This document shows, in pieces, positions 40,771 through 55,802 of a stretch of DNA of 64,000 nucleotides (position 1 is its first letter; every line of letters begins with the position of its first letter). The translations under genes were made by a program, and so were the position numbers. This stretch comes from Dictyostelium firmibasis (Eukaryota; Evosea; Eumycetozoa; Dictyosteliales; Dictyosteliaceae). The stretch is from NCBI GenBank assembly GCA_036169595.1, contig CM069765.1, forward strand, positions 2,485,001 to 2,549,000. The letters are read 5' to 3'. The notes beneath the pieces are model-generated. The model did not search any database and was not told the origin of the DNA. It was given only the letters and a program-made list of their open reading frames with translations.

Positions 40771-41250
40771 AAAATACAAACAATAAGTTTCAAAACTTAA
40801 TTGATCTTCTAATTGAATTGTAAATTCATCATTTGGTCTATAATTTTTTAAATATTCCAGCATATCCTTTTCTTCTTGTTGAGAGATTTTTTCAATTTCT
40901 TCTTTAGATTTTTTTGAAACTTTACCTTTTTTAAGGTTATGTTGTAAAACCTTATAATCAGCTGCATTGTCTGACATTATAATTGGTATATCTTCATTAT
41001 TAATTTTTTCAATTACTCCAACTTCTTTCCTCTCAATAACATCTGTATTTGGCATATTTTGATCTTCATCATTTTGATGTTCTAATTTTTCATCGTCAAC
41101 AATGTTTTGAAATGTTGGTTTTACTTCTTCATCTCCATAACTCATTTGACCTTTATTATCTTTATTAATTGTTTTTTTTTCTAACTTTTCTTCATTTTTT
41201 TGATTTTGATCTAAATTTTGATTAATTGCATGTTCTTGTGATATATTCAT
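37243..41250 (-). CDS. pldC: Phospholipase D with EF-hands and PH domain
   Basis: Five exons, 41250-40782, 40698-40462, 40345-40035, 39957-39673 and 39600-37243, give 1219 residues. An acidic N-terminal tail precedes two EF-hand loops (DRNGDQKIAFPE at ~206-217; DFNGDSLVSRDE at 242-253, the second canonical) in a calcineurin-B-like arrangement. A PH-type domain follows (~340-460). The PLD core has both HKD motifs: HHQKNAIID (H587, K589, D594) and HSKVLIVDD (~1045), with IGSCNINDRSM after the second. An acidic/Asn-rich insertion separates the two halves. PLD cleaves phosphatidylcholine to phosphatidate and choline and feeds PIP2 synthesis, actin organisation and quorum sensing in Dictyostelium. 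The EF-hands imply direct calcium control. The symbol is given because I recall pldC as a neighbour of gcn1 and gna1; among the three paralogues this is likely, not proven. The start precedes a poly(dT) run, and its stop lies 61 bp from the converging ComC-like gene. Confidence 0.88.
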
Positions 41251-41918
41251 TTTTTGTTTTTTTTTTTTTTTTTTTTTTTTTAATTATTTTTTTTTTTTTT
41301 ATTTCTATTTTATTTATTAATATTTTTTTTTTTAAAATAAATAAAAAAAAAAAAAAAAAAAATTTTGATTTATTTAATAGGTATTTAAAGTTATTATAAT
41401 TTGATTATAATATAATGATAATTATTTGAAGTGTTTAATTATAATATTTTTTTTTTTTTTCTATTTTTTTTTTTATTTTTTTTTTCAAAATAATCTTTTT
41501 TTACAAAAAAATCAACTTTTTAATAATTTATTTTTACAATGAATACAAATTAAATTAATCAATAATACAAATTTGGAAATGGTGTGAAAAAAAAAAAAAT
41601 TAAAAAAAAAAAATAATAAATAATATTATTAAAAAAATAATTAAATTTTAGTAACATAATTGAAATTAAAATAAAATCACACAAATAATTAATTTAAAAA
41701 TTATTTTAATGACCTACCATTTTCGATATATGAGTAATTATTATTATTTTGATGTCCATAGAAAAAAATAATAAAAAAAAAAAATAAAAAAAAATTATGC
41801 TGGGGTGTGTGAAAAAAAAAAATTATATACAAATTATTTGTTTAATTAAAACCATATTAATATATAATTACTTATTATGTACAATTTTTGTTCATTTTTT
41901 TTATTTATTTATGTTGTA
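41251..41918. other. Intergenic, AT-rich
   Basis: Upstream region of the PLD gene and 3' flank of the YJU2 gene. Poly(dA)/poly(dT) throughout; a TATAATATAATG stretch at 41405 is the only TATA-like motif. No gene seen. Confidence 0.5.
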
Positions 41919-42899
41919 TCAATCATCTTCGTCGTCACTATATGCTGATAATAAGGATGATAATGAATTTTGGTTGTTATTATTATTATTATTATTATTA
42001 TTAATACTATTATTCGGTATTGGCTCTTCTTGTTTATTTATTACTACTTTAACCTTATTACCTAAAATTGATGTTTTTTGAGTAGTATTTGTTGTTGTTG
42101 TTGTTGTTGTTAATGGTGTTTGTATTGTATTATTATTGTTACTATTACTATTAATTATTTTATTTTTTTTATTATTTGAAAATAAACTATTAAATTTATC
42201 ATCGTCATCATTTTCAATTCTTTTAATTTTGTTGGGATCCACACTATCAACAATACTACCAACATTTTCATCTTCTTCACCAATATTATCAACTTTATTT
42301 TTATTAAAAATTGATTTAATTAAAAGATCATCTTGTTCATCTTGTAATTTTTCTTCTAATTCTTGTTTTTGTAAATTATATTCTAATAATTGTTCAGTAT
42401 CAATTTCAGAGGCTCTAGAGTTTAATGCCTTAATTTCCTCTAGAGCATCCAACATTTCCATTTCTCGTTTAGATTCTAAAGTTCTATTCTCTAAAGCTAT
42501 CATTGCATCTTGCTCCTCCTCTTGTTCTTTTGTCATTCTATTTGCTTTCTCTTCATCGGTTTCTTTCCAAGGTTCATAATTTCTAGTTGCACCAGATTCA
42601 CAAACATACTCTGAATTCTTTGGATCAGTTTTAATAGTTAATTCTGCTGCACACTTTTTACAACGTAAAAAGAATCTATAGATTTTAATACCTAAATAAT
42701 CTTCACCCTGAACTGTCTCTTTCTTTGCATTGAATTTTGTACCTCTTCCAATATATTCACCACATGTATTACATCTTATACTCATGGGAAGCATTGTTGT
42801 AACCTTTGTAAATGTTGGTCTTTTAACTTTAATTTTCGCAACTTTACTTGGATCAAAATCTGGTGGATAATATTTTGATATAACTTTACGTTCACCCAT
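41919..42899 (-). CDS. YJU2/CCDC94 splicing factor
   Basis: Intronless, 326 residues. The N-terminal ~120 residues follow human YJU2 (CCDC94) closely: MGERKVISKYYPPDFDPSK, MSIRCNTCGEYIGRGTKFNA, the KKETVQGEDYLGIKIYRF block, RCKKCAAELTIKTDP and ESGATRNYEPW. The two CxxC pairs form the single zinc site. A long charged coiled coil (~120-200) and an Asn/Thr-rich tail ending LSAYSDDEDD follow. YJU2 joins the spliceosome with the NineTeen complex and promotes the first transesterification (branching); its N-terminus reaches into the active site around the branch helix. Expected in the nucleus. Its paralogue CCDC130 is the main alternative, but the ATRNYE region fits YJU2 better. Confidence 0.92.
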   Translation of the reverse strand: MGERKVISKYYPPDFDPSKVAKIKVKRPTFTKVTTMLPMSIRCNTCGEYIGRGTKFNAKKETVQGEDYLGIKIYRFFLRCKKCAAELTIKTDPKNSEYVCESGATRNYEPWKETDEEKANRMTKEQEEEQDAMIALENRTLESKREMEMLDALEEIKALNSRASEIDTEQLLEYNLQKQELEEKLQDEQDDLLIKSIFNKNKVDNIGEEDENVGSIVDSVDPNKIKRIENDDDDKFNSLFSNNKKNKIINSNSNNNNTIQTPLTTTTTTTNTTQKTSILGNKVKVVINKQEEPIPNNSINNNNNNNNNNQNSLSSLLSAYSDDEDD

Positions 42900-43314
42900 T
42901 TTTTTATTTTATTTATTTATATAATAACTATTATATTATATTTATTTATTATATATTTTTACCTATTAATGGAAATAATTGAAATAAATAAATAAAAAAA
43001 ATTAAAAAAAATTTAAAAAAAAATAAAAAATTAAAAAAAAAATAAAAAAAAAATTTTAGAAAAAAAAAAAAAAAAAAACTAAAGAAGTTGTTTTGAAGAA
43101 AATTCTTATATATTACATTTTATTTTTTTTTTTTTTTTTTTTAAATAATCGAAAAAAAAAAAAAACTTTGAAATTGAATTCTTTGTATGTTCTTTTCTTT
43201 CTTTTCTTTCTTTTTTTTTTTTTTGATATTTGAAAAAAAAAAAATTTATGAAAAAATAAAAAAAATAAAAAAAAATAAAAAAAAATAAATTATAAAAATG
43301 TACTAATTAATCGT
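42900..43314. other. Intergenic, AT-rich
   Basis: Promoter side of the YJU2 gene and 3' flank of the Yos1-like gene. It is poly(A), poly(T) and TTTTC repeats; I see no site. Confidence 0.5.
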
Positions 43315-43371
43315 CTAACCAAAGATTAAAAGGAAAACTATTGCAATTGCATTAACTAAAGCTAAAGGAAC

Positions 43372-43402
<31 letters not shown>

Positions 43403-43738
43403 AAATGTTAAAAAAACTATAATTATTCCTATTATTTATAATATAAATATATTGAGAAAGCATACTTCTAAAAAAGAATCTTAAACTATGTAATAGTGTT
43501 ATTACTTTTCCTTTAAATGAATTCATATCTAAATCACTTTTTACACCCCATCCAACTTTTTTTTAAAAAAATAAATAAATGAGATAATCAGTATAATGAT
43601 GATAACTATGTTTTTGAATATTAGAAAAATTTAATATAATAGCAATTAATTACTTTTATTTAAAAATCTTTCATTTAAGATTGCAAAAGAATTTACAATC
43701 AATAAACAAGATTGTAAAAATCCCATTAAAGAAAACAT
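43315..43738 (-). CDS. Yos1/IER3IP1 homologue, 76-residue ER-Golgi membrane protein
   Basis: Three tiny exons, 43738-43654, 43555-43466 and 43370-43315, join into 76 codons plus a stop. The protein begins MFSLMGFLQSCLLIVNSFAI with LNERFLNKIGWG after it, and ends LRFFFRIPLALVNAIAIVFL followed by LIFG. This aligns along its whole length with human IER3IP1 (AILNERFL for AVLHEERFL; R-I-P-L-A-L-V-N-A-I-A-I-V for R-V-P-L-I-I-V-N-S-I-A-I-V) and yeast Yos1. One hydrophobic segment lies at each end, with a short polar loop between. Yos1 binds Yip1-Yif1 and is needed for COPII vesicle traffic from ER to Golgi. Intron 2 ends with a run of 25 A before AG, so the gene is easily missed by gene finders. Confidence 0.9.
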
Positions 43739-43975
43739 GATCATTTTATATATATATATAAGTATGTTATTAATTATGAAATATTTAAAAATAAAATTTA
43801 ATACTTTTTAAAAATTTTTTTTGAATTTTTTATTTTTTCAATTTTTTTTTTGAACAATTGGTTATCTATGACTCAAAAAAAAAAAAAAAAAAAAAAATAT
43901 AAATAAAAAATTTAAAATAATTATTTATTTATTTTATTTATTTAAATTTCCTCGTGGTATTTGATAAAGGATTTA
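43739..43975. other. Short AT-rich spacer
   Basis: Between the Yos1-like start codon and the RIC1 stop codon; an AT dinucleotide run (43746-43760) and poly(A)/poly(T). No site recognised. Confidence 0.4.
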
Positions 43976-48518
<4,543 letters not shown>

Positions 48519-48820
48519 TTTAAAAAAGAAAATTATCAATTAAATTTATATATACATGTAATCTCTTTTTTTTTTTTTCTATTTTTATTTTTTTGCTACA
48601 CAGATAAATATGAAAAAAAAAAAAAATTAAAAAGAAAAAAATTTAAAAAGAAAAAAAAAAAAAAAAAAAAGTGAAAATTTCAAAATTTTATAATTAAAAT
48701 AAAAAAAATATCTATTATTTTGAGTAATGGAAAACATAATAAATTTATATTTTTAAATAGAATTTTATTTGTTACTTTTGAATGATAACTCACTAAAAGT
48801 GGGTTCATTTTATTTATATA

Positions 48821-48872
<52 letters not shown>

Positions 48873-49000
48873 GATTTTTTTTTTTATTTTTGAATTCAAA
48901 AAAAACAAAAAAAAATTAATTTTTTTAATTTTTTTTTTTTTATTTTTTTTTTTTATTTCAAATTTATTACTAATTAAATTTAAAAAACCATATTCAAAAA
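48519..49000. promoter_or_regulatory. Divergent promoter region (RIC1 / gna1)
   Basis: 480 bp between two divergent starts, holding a T run of ~50 bases (48822-48869). No other element is visible. Confidence 0.4.
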
Positions 49001-49539
49001 TGGTAATTTTATAAAATTATTTAAATTTTTTTTTTTTTTTTTTAATAAAAAAAACTAATCCTATTTATATTTTTTAATATTTTTTTCATTTTTAAAATTA
49101 ATAAAAAAAAAAAAAAAAGAGTTCAAATTTAGATGATGGAATATCATTTAGATCATTAGACATTGATGATTTTGATAAAGGATATTCAGAATGTTTACAA
49201 CAATTAACAGAGGCAAAATTTTCAAAATCACAATTTATAGAAAGATTTAATCAAATTAAAAAACAATCTGATACCTATTTTTTAATTGTCGCAGTTGATG
49301 TGAAATTAAATAAAATCATTGGATGTGGAACATTATTTGTTGAAAAAAAATTTATAAGAAACTGCGGAACTTGCGGTCATATTGAAGATATAGTTGTAAA
49401 TAATAATTATAGAGGAAAAAATTTAGGTTTGAGGTAAAAAAAAAAAAAAAATCAATATAAAATTATTATTATCATTATTACTATTATTATTGTTATTATT
49501 CCTCAAAAATATTAAAATATAATTTATATTTCATAATTA

Positions 49540-49570
<31 letters not shown>

Positions 49571-49617
49571 CATTATTATTATTATTATTATATTTCATAA
49601 TTATTATTATTATTAAT

Positions 49618-49660
<43 letters not shown>

Positions 49661-49813
49661 ATAATTGAACAATTAAAATGTATAGGATCTCAAGCTGGTT
49701 GTTATAAACTCATTTTAGATTGTTCAGAAGCAAATGTTAAATTTTATGAAAAATGTAAATTTGAAAAAAAAGGTGTTCAAATGTCACTTTATTTACCAAC
49801 CCCAAAATTATAA
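49001..49813 (+). CDS. gna1: Glucosamine-6-phosphate N-acetyltransferase
   Basis: Exons 49001-49003, 49120-49433 and 49660-49813 give 156 residues. Exon 1 appears to contribute only the ATG: AAAAATG is followed at once by GTAATT, and the acceptor AAAAAG lies at 49118-49119, giving MSSNLDDGISFRSL. The protein is a single GNAT domain: IGCGTLFVEKKFIRNCGTCG, HIEDIVVNNNYRGKNLG with the acetyl-CoA P-loop RGKNLGLRII, YKLILDCSEANVKFYEKCKF and a C-terminal GVQMSLYL. HIEDIVV, GKxLG and LDCSE..V.FYEKC are diagnostic of the GNA1 subfamily. It makes N-acetylglucosamine-6-phosphate for UDP-GlcNAc, used in N-glycans, GPI anchors and coat polysaccharide. The family is certain; the single-codon first exon is the best reading but rests on splice-site logic. 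Confidence 0.9.
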
Positions 49814-50846
49814 AAAAAAAAATAAATAAATAAATAAAAAAATAAATAATAATTTTTTAAAAAATTTTTAATTTTTATTATTATCTATTACTCATTTCTT
49901 TTAACATTTTTAATTCAAAAAAATTTAAATTTAAACTGATGGTCATTCATATTTTAAATTGAAAATAATAAAAAACAAAAAATAAAATTATTATTATAAT
50001 AACAATCAACAAGAGAAACTGTTTTCAAATATATAAAGTCAAAAAAAGAATTATAAGAAAACAATATAAATATTTTTGGTAAATATAGTTCTACTTTATA
50101 TTTTTTGATAAAAAAAAAAAAATAAAAAAAAAATAAAAAATAAAAAATAAAAAAATAAAAAAAAAAATAATAAAAAAGTAAAATAACAATTATAATAAAT
50201 GAAGTATTACTTAAAAAGAATTATTTATTATGAATTGGAATGGTGCTATAAAAAATATTAGGTTCACATACATTTAATTTCTGGCCAAATCCCAAATTAA
50301 AAATAATCGTTAAAAAAAATGAAAAGTTGCCGACAAAATCCACCATCATTTTTTTAAAAAAAAAATTAATTACCGACATAACGGCACAATATTTTAAATA
50401 TATTTTTTTTTTTTTTTTTTTTTTAATTTTTTTTTCTCAGACTCGTTTTTTAAAATAAAAAAAAAAATCTGGTTCAATTGATCATACCTTTTTTTTTAAA
50501 ATTTATATATTTTAATATTTGAGTATTATAATATTATTTTTATACGCTTTTAAAAAAAAAAAAAAAAGGAAAGAAAAAACTATTCAATTAAATTATTTTG
50601 AATTCAAATAAACAATAAAAAAAAGTAAGAGATTTTTTTTCATTTTTTCAATTTTTTTTTTTTTAAAAATTATTTTGATTACATCACCATTTCAGGTTTT
50701 ATTTCGTTTTCTCCATGTATGGTACTATAATTTTCTCAATTATTAATTACAGATTAGGATTCTTTAAAAAATATTTAATAAATAAATAAATATATATATA
50801 TATATTGTTATATTTTCATCACATACATATATTATTATAATAATAA

Positions 50847-50878
<32 letters not shown>

Positions 50879-50989
50879 AAATAGTGTTAAGAAGAAAAAA
50901 AACAAAATGTAATTTTGTAAATTGAATTTATTTTTATTATTTTTTTATTTATTTTTTAATTATTTTGTTTGAACACACCACATCCAAAG

Positions 50990-51024
<35 letters not shown>

Positions 51025-51235
51025 TATCGGATAAAAAAAAAAAAAATCATTACCCCCATAGATTTTCGTATAATAATAAAAAAACATTTATAATTGAAAA
51101 AAAAAAAACTTATTTTTGTAAAAACTATTTATAATAATTTGTATTACACCTTTTTTTTTTTTTTTTTTTATTTTAATATTAATATTAATTTTTAATCACT
51201 TTTTTTTTTTTTTTTTCACAATTTTTAAAAAGAAA

Positions 51236-51271
<36 letters not shown>

Positions 51272-51278
51272 GAAAAAA
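49814..51278. other. 1.46 kb intergenic stretch upstream of glnA3
   Basis: Poly(A)/poly(T) throughout, with modest islands at 50240-50390 and 50680-50760 and an (AAAT)n run at 51237-51270 directly before the glnA3 ATG. Its length suggests a larger control region for glnA3, but I recognise no factor sites and no RNA gene. Confidence 0.4.
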
Positions 51279-53486
51279 ATGTCAAATAGAAGAAGAGAAT
51301 TTATTGAATACATTGATAGTAGAGAACCAGTTCAAGCAGATAATGATATTAGTGATAGAGCAGATAGATTAACAGAAATCTATGATAGTGATACATATGG
51401 ATTGAATGCAATGAGAGAGACATTACCATCACATTGTTATAAAAAGATTCGTGAAGTTATGCAAACAGGTAGCGCATTAGATCCACAGATAGCAGATATG
51501 GTAGCCAATGGTATGAAGGAATGGGCAATTAAACAAGGTGCAACACATTATTGTCATTGGTTTTTACCATTGAATGGATTAGCAGCAGAGAAACATGATT
51601 CATTCATTAGTATATTCCCAGGAGATGATAAAGTTTTATTAGAGTTCTCTGGTATGCAATTGATTAAAGGTGAACCAGATGCATCATCATTCCCATCTGG
51701 TGGTATTCGTAGTACATGGGAAGCACGTGGTTACACAGTTTGGGATGCAACATCACCAGCATTTATTCGTCGTGAAAAGAATGGTGCAATTCTTTGTATT
51801 CCAACAGCATTTTGTTCATGGACCGGTGAAGCATTAGATCAAAAGACACCATTACTTCGTTCTATGGAATATGTATCAAATGAATCAATAATTACACTCT
51901 CTTCATTATTCAATGAAAAACATAAAAGAATTTCACCAACACTTGGTATTGAACAAGAGTTCTTCCTCATTGATAGAAAGTTTTATTTGGCTCGTCCAGA
52001 TTTAGTTAATTGTGGTCGTACATTAATTGGTGCAAAACCACCAAAAGGTCAAGAGATGGAAGATCATTATTTCGGTACAATGAATAGTCGTATCATTAGT
52101 TGTATTCAAGAGGTTGAGTGGAAGATGTGGAGATTAGGTATGCCATTAAAAACCAGACACAATGAAGTTGCACCAGGTCAATATGAAGTTGCACCAATCT
52201 TTGAACGTGCAAATATCGCAGCCGATCATAATATGATGTTAATGGATATCTTAAAGAATGTTGCAACTAAACATGGTTTAGTGTGTCTTTTCCATGAGAA
52301 ACCATTTGCCGGTGTCAATGGTTCAGGTAAACATAACAATTGGTCACTCTCTACCGATGGTGGTTCTAACCTCTTAGAGCCAGGTCATACACCATCACAA
52401 AATGCACGTTTCATTCTCTTTTTAACTGCAATTATTAGAGCAGTTGATATTCACGCTGATCTTCTTCGTGCATCAGTTGCTGTACCAGGTAATGAACATC
52501 GTTTAGGTGCCAATGAAGCACCACCTGCTATTATCTCTATCTATCTTGGTGGTGAACTTGATACAGTTATCAATAACATTATCAACAATACCGATATTCA
52601 AGCACCAGGTTCAGATGATATGGATTTAGGTGTCGTTGGTTTCCCACCACTCCCAAAGGATAGTACTGATCGTAATCGTACTTCACCATTTGCTTTCACT
52701 GGTAATAAATTTGAATTCCGTGCTGTAGGTTCTTCACAAGTTGTAAATTTCCCATGCATTGTTCTCAATACTATCGTTGCTGAATCATTACGTTTCATTC
52801 GTGAAGAGATTCTTAGAGAGATGAAAGTTAGTAGTAGACAAACAGCTTTCAATAAAATCATCAAAGATACTTTGGTACAACATGTTCGTGTTGTTTTCAA
52901 TGGTGATGGTTATAGTGATGATTGGAAAGATCTCGCTAAATCTAGAGGTTTAGCAAATTTACCTTCAACTCCAGAGGCTTTAGCTAATATTAACTCTGAA
53001 AAGAATATTAAACTCTTCTCTGAAAGTAATATTCTCTCTCCAGTTGAATTGGAATCACGTCAAGAAATTCTCTTTGAAATTTATAATAAATCAATCAAAA
53101 TCGAAGCAAATTCACTCTACGATTTGGTTTCAACTTTAGTACTTCCAGCTTGTTTCTCTCATCAAAAGAATATCGCTGAATCCGTCAACTCTATCATGCC
53201 ATTCATTCAAAGTCAAAAATCTTTCAGTCAACCAAATCATCAATATGCTCATCTCGCTGAAGTAGTTGAATCTATCAATTTATTGGTTGAAGCAAATCAA
53301 AGACTTTTATCACTCATTAAACAATCTAAAGAGTTTAAATCTGAACATTCTCTCTCAACTTTCCTCAACCAATCAGTGATTCCACAAATGAATGAAGTTC
53401 GTAAATATTCTGATCATTTAGAAAGTATTGTTGAAGATAAATCTTGGCCAATTCCAAAATATTCTGAAATTTTATTCTTAAGATAA
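51279..53486 (+). CDS. glnA3: Type III glutamine synthetase (GlnN/GlnA3)
   Basis: Intronless, 735 residues, the length typical of type III enzymes (about 700, roughly twice type II). Family signatures are present: ATHYCHWFLPLNGLAAEKHD, FPSGGIRSTWEARGY, IEQEFFLID (metal-binding Glu residues), RHNEVAPGQYEVAPIFE, FAGVNGSGKHNNWSL, and GNEHRLGANEAPPA with the Arg/Glu active-site pair. The enzyme makes glutamine from glutamate, ammonia and ATP as a dodecamer. Type III enzymes occur mainly in bacteria and some protists, so this gene coexisting with conventional amoebal type I/II enzymes points to an old gene transfer or an ancient retained form. Codon use is host-like (ends in A/T). The C-terminal ~170 residues are helical and type III-specific. 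Assignment is secure. Confidence 0.96.
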   Translation: MSNRRREFIEYIDSREPVQADNDISDRADRLTEIYDSDTYGLNAMRETLPSHCYKKIREVMQTGSALDPQIADMVANGMKEWAIKQGATHYCHWFLPLNGLAAEKHDSFISIFPGDDKVLLEFSGMQLIKGEPDASSFPSGGIRSTWEARGYTVWDATSPAFIRREKNGAILCIPTAFCSWTGEALDQKTPLLRSMEYVSNESIITLSSLFNEKHKRISPTLGIEQEFFLIDRKFYLARPDLVNCGRTLIGAKPPKGQEMEDHYFGTMNSRIISCIQEVEWKMWRLGMPLKTRHNEVAPGQYEVAPIFERANIAADHNMMLMDILKNVATKHGLVCLFHEKPFAGVNGSGKHNNWSLSTDGGSNLLEPGHTPSQNARFILFLTAIIRAVDIHADLLRASVAVPGNEHRLGANEAPPAIISIYLGGELDTVINNIINNTDIQAPGSDDMDLGVVGFPPLPKDSTDRNRTSPFAFTGNKFEFRAVGSSQVVNFPCIVLNTIVAESLRFIREEILREMKVSSRQTAFNKIIKDTLVQHVRVVFNGDGYSDDWKDLAKSRGLANLPSTPEALANINSEKNIKLFSESNILSPVELESRQEILFEIYNKSIKIEANSLYDLVSTLVLPACFSHQKNIAESVNSIMPFIQSQKSFSQPNHQYAHLAEVVESINLLVEANQRLLSLIKQSKEFKSEHSLSTFLNQSVIPQMNEVRKYSDHLESIVEDKSWPIPKYSEILFLR

Positions 53487-53935
53487 AATAATAATTAATA
53501 ATAATAATAATAATATTAATAATTAATAGTAATAAAAAAAAAAAAATTAAAAAAAAAAAATTTCAACCCCCTCCCCCCCAAATATCATTTTATTAATTCA
53601 AATAAAATCAAACATGATATAATAAAAAGAAAACTATTAATTATAGTATTTTTTAATTATATCTTTTTTTTAAAAATAAAAAAAAAAAAAAAAAAAAAAA
53701 TTAAAATTGGTTTTCAATTAAACAAATTTCTTTATTATATTTGGTGAACATGAAAAGTTTTTAATTATTGTGGTGTGTGTTTAAAAATTTTTTTTTTTTT
53801 TTAATTTTATTTTATTATTTTAGTATATTTTTTTTATTTTTATTTTTTTTTCAAATTTACAATTATTATTATTTATCATATAAATTATTTTTTAAAAACT
53901 TTGGAAAATATTAGTTGAAAATTAATTAATAAATT
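53487..53935. other. Intergenic with a C-rich tract
   Basis: 3' flank of glnA3 and promoter of the flavin oxidoreductase gene. A CAACCCCCTCCCCCCC tract (53564-53579) is a rare C run in this AT-rich DNA; the rest is A/T. Confidence 0.5.
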
Positions 53936-55454
53936 ATGGAAGAATTTAATTATCCATTTAAATATCCAAATTATTATAAGGGACCTGGAATACCAATACC
54001 TGGTGAAAAAAAAATTCCTAAAGCATTTACTCCTGTAACAATAAATAATTTGAAATTAAAAAATAGAGTAGTTGTTTCACCAATGTGTCAATATAGTTGT
54101 TCAAATAATAGTGGTCTTATGAATGATTGGCATTTAGTACATTATAGGTATTATACTTTCTTTAAATTAATTATTATTATCATCATTATAATAGTGTTCA
54201 TTTCCCTAAAAAAGTTTTTTTATTTTTTTTTTTATTTTAAAAATATAAAAGCACATTTGCAAAAGGTGGTGCCTCTTTAATTATATTCGAGTCAACTGCT
54301 GTTCAAAAAGAAGGTAGAATTTCATTTGCAGATGCAGGTATTTGGAATGATAGTCAAATTGCACCAATGAAAAGAATTTGTGATTTAATTCATACTTTTG
54401 ATTCTGTAAAATAACTTTTATTACCATTATCATTTTTTTCAATAAAGGGTATATTAATTTTTTTATTTTTTATTTTTAAAAAATAGTATGTAGGAATGCA
54501 ATTAGCTCATGCAGGCCGTAAAGCAAGTACAATACCACCATTTTTAGAGGGATCAAGAAATTCAATAATGCCAAATGATCCAAGTGGTAACGGTTGGCAA
54601 GTTTTTGGACCATCACCAATTGCTTATAGTGATTATATGATGGTACCAAAAGAGATGACAAAAAAAGATATTAAAGATACGATTGAAGCATTTAGACAAT
54701 CAACTATAAGATGTATTGAATGTGGCTTTGATTTCATAGAGATTCATTGTGCACATGGTTATTTATTGAATCAATTTTTATCACCAACTTCAAATAAAAG
54801 AACAGATGAATATGGTGGTTCCTTTGAGAATAGAATTAGAATTGTACTAGAAATCATAGATGCTGTTCGTTCAGTTTGGTCAAGAGATAAGGCGTTGGGT
54901 GTTCGTTTATCATGTGTTGAATGGACTGATGATGGTTGGAATATGGATGAAACCATTAAATTCACAAAGGTTTTAAGAGAATTAGGTACAATTGATTTAA
55001 TTGATTGCTCAAGTGGCGGTAATTATTCATTTTTTTCATAAGTATATATTCTTAATTTTTTGTTTAATCATTTATTTTATTTTTTTTTAAAAAAAAAGGT
55101 AATAATCATAATCAAAAAATTAAAGTTTGTCCAATGTATCAAGTTCCATTTGCAGATTCAGTAAAAAAAACTTTAAATGAAAAATATGAAAAAAGTAATG
55201 TTAATAATAAAATAAAAGTTGCAACAGTTGGTTTAATTAATCATGGCGAAGAGATTGAATCAATTTTACAAGAGGATCGTGCTGATATTGTAATGTGTGC
55301 CAGAAGTTTCCTACGTAATCCATTATTTGTTTGTCAGGTTGCAAGAGAATTAGATGTTGAAATTGATCATCAACTTCAATATCAAAGAGGTAGGGAAAGT
55401 GACGATAGAAATAAACAACATCACAATAAGTCATCAGAATCTACAACTAAATAA
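53936..55454 (+). CDS. Old yellow enzyme family NADH:flavin oxidoreductase (YqjM-like)
   Basis: Four exons, 53936-54147, 54252-54405, 54487-55018 and 55099-55454, give 417 residues. The frame shows the FMN-dependent TIM barrel in order: FTPVTINNLKLKNRVVVSPM ending in MCQYSC (the Cys that tunes FMN in YqjM-like enzymes), QLAHAGRKAS, DFIEIHCAHGYLLNQFLSP (the substrate-binding His-x-x-His), SNKRTDEYGGSFENRIR, LGVRLS, LIDCSSGG and CARSFLRNP near the phosphate site. Such enzymes reduce the activated C=C bond of enones and nitro-compounds with NADPH. HCAH and the Cys near the N-terminus place it with class II/III (YqjM/xenobiotic reductase) rather than classical plant or yeast OYE. The last ~25 residues are hydrophilic and Asn/His-rich. 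Substrate unknown. Confidence 0.9.
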
Positions 55455-55706
55455 AATTTTAATTTCCAAGTTTTTTTAAAGCTGTGTGTCTTTTTTCTTT
55501 TAAAAAGAACTAGTTAAATTCATACATTTTTATGATTGGACACAAAGACCAATCGGATTTGTTGATTTTTTTTTTTTTTTTTTTTTTATTAAAAAATCTT
55601 GGTTATGTCCATGAGAAAGGATTTTATTTGGTTTTCGTTATGTTCATTTTTTTTTCATTATTTGTTTTTTTTTATTATTTTTTTTTCATTATTTGTTTTT
55701 TTTTAT

Positions 55707-55739
<33 letters not shown>

Positions 55740-55802
55740 CATAAACATGGTTGCATCCATGAGAAAAGTTTTTTATTTAAAAAAGTTAATATTTATATTA
55801 TT
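55455..55802. other. AT-rich flank with a short imperfect direct repeat
   Basis: GGTTATGTCCATGAGAAAGG (55594-55613 region) recurs in altered form as GGTTGCATCCATGAGAAAAG (55748-55767), about 150 bp apart and separated by poly(dT). No gene seen. Confidence 0.4.
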
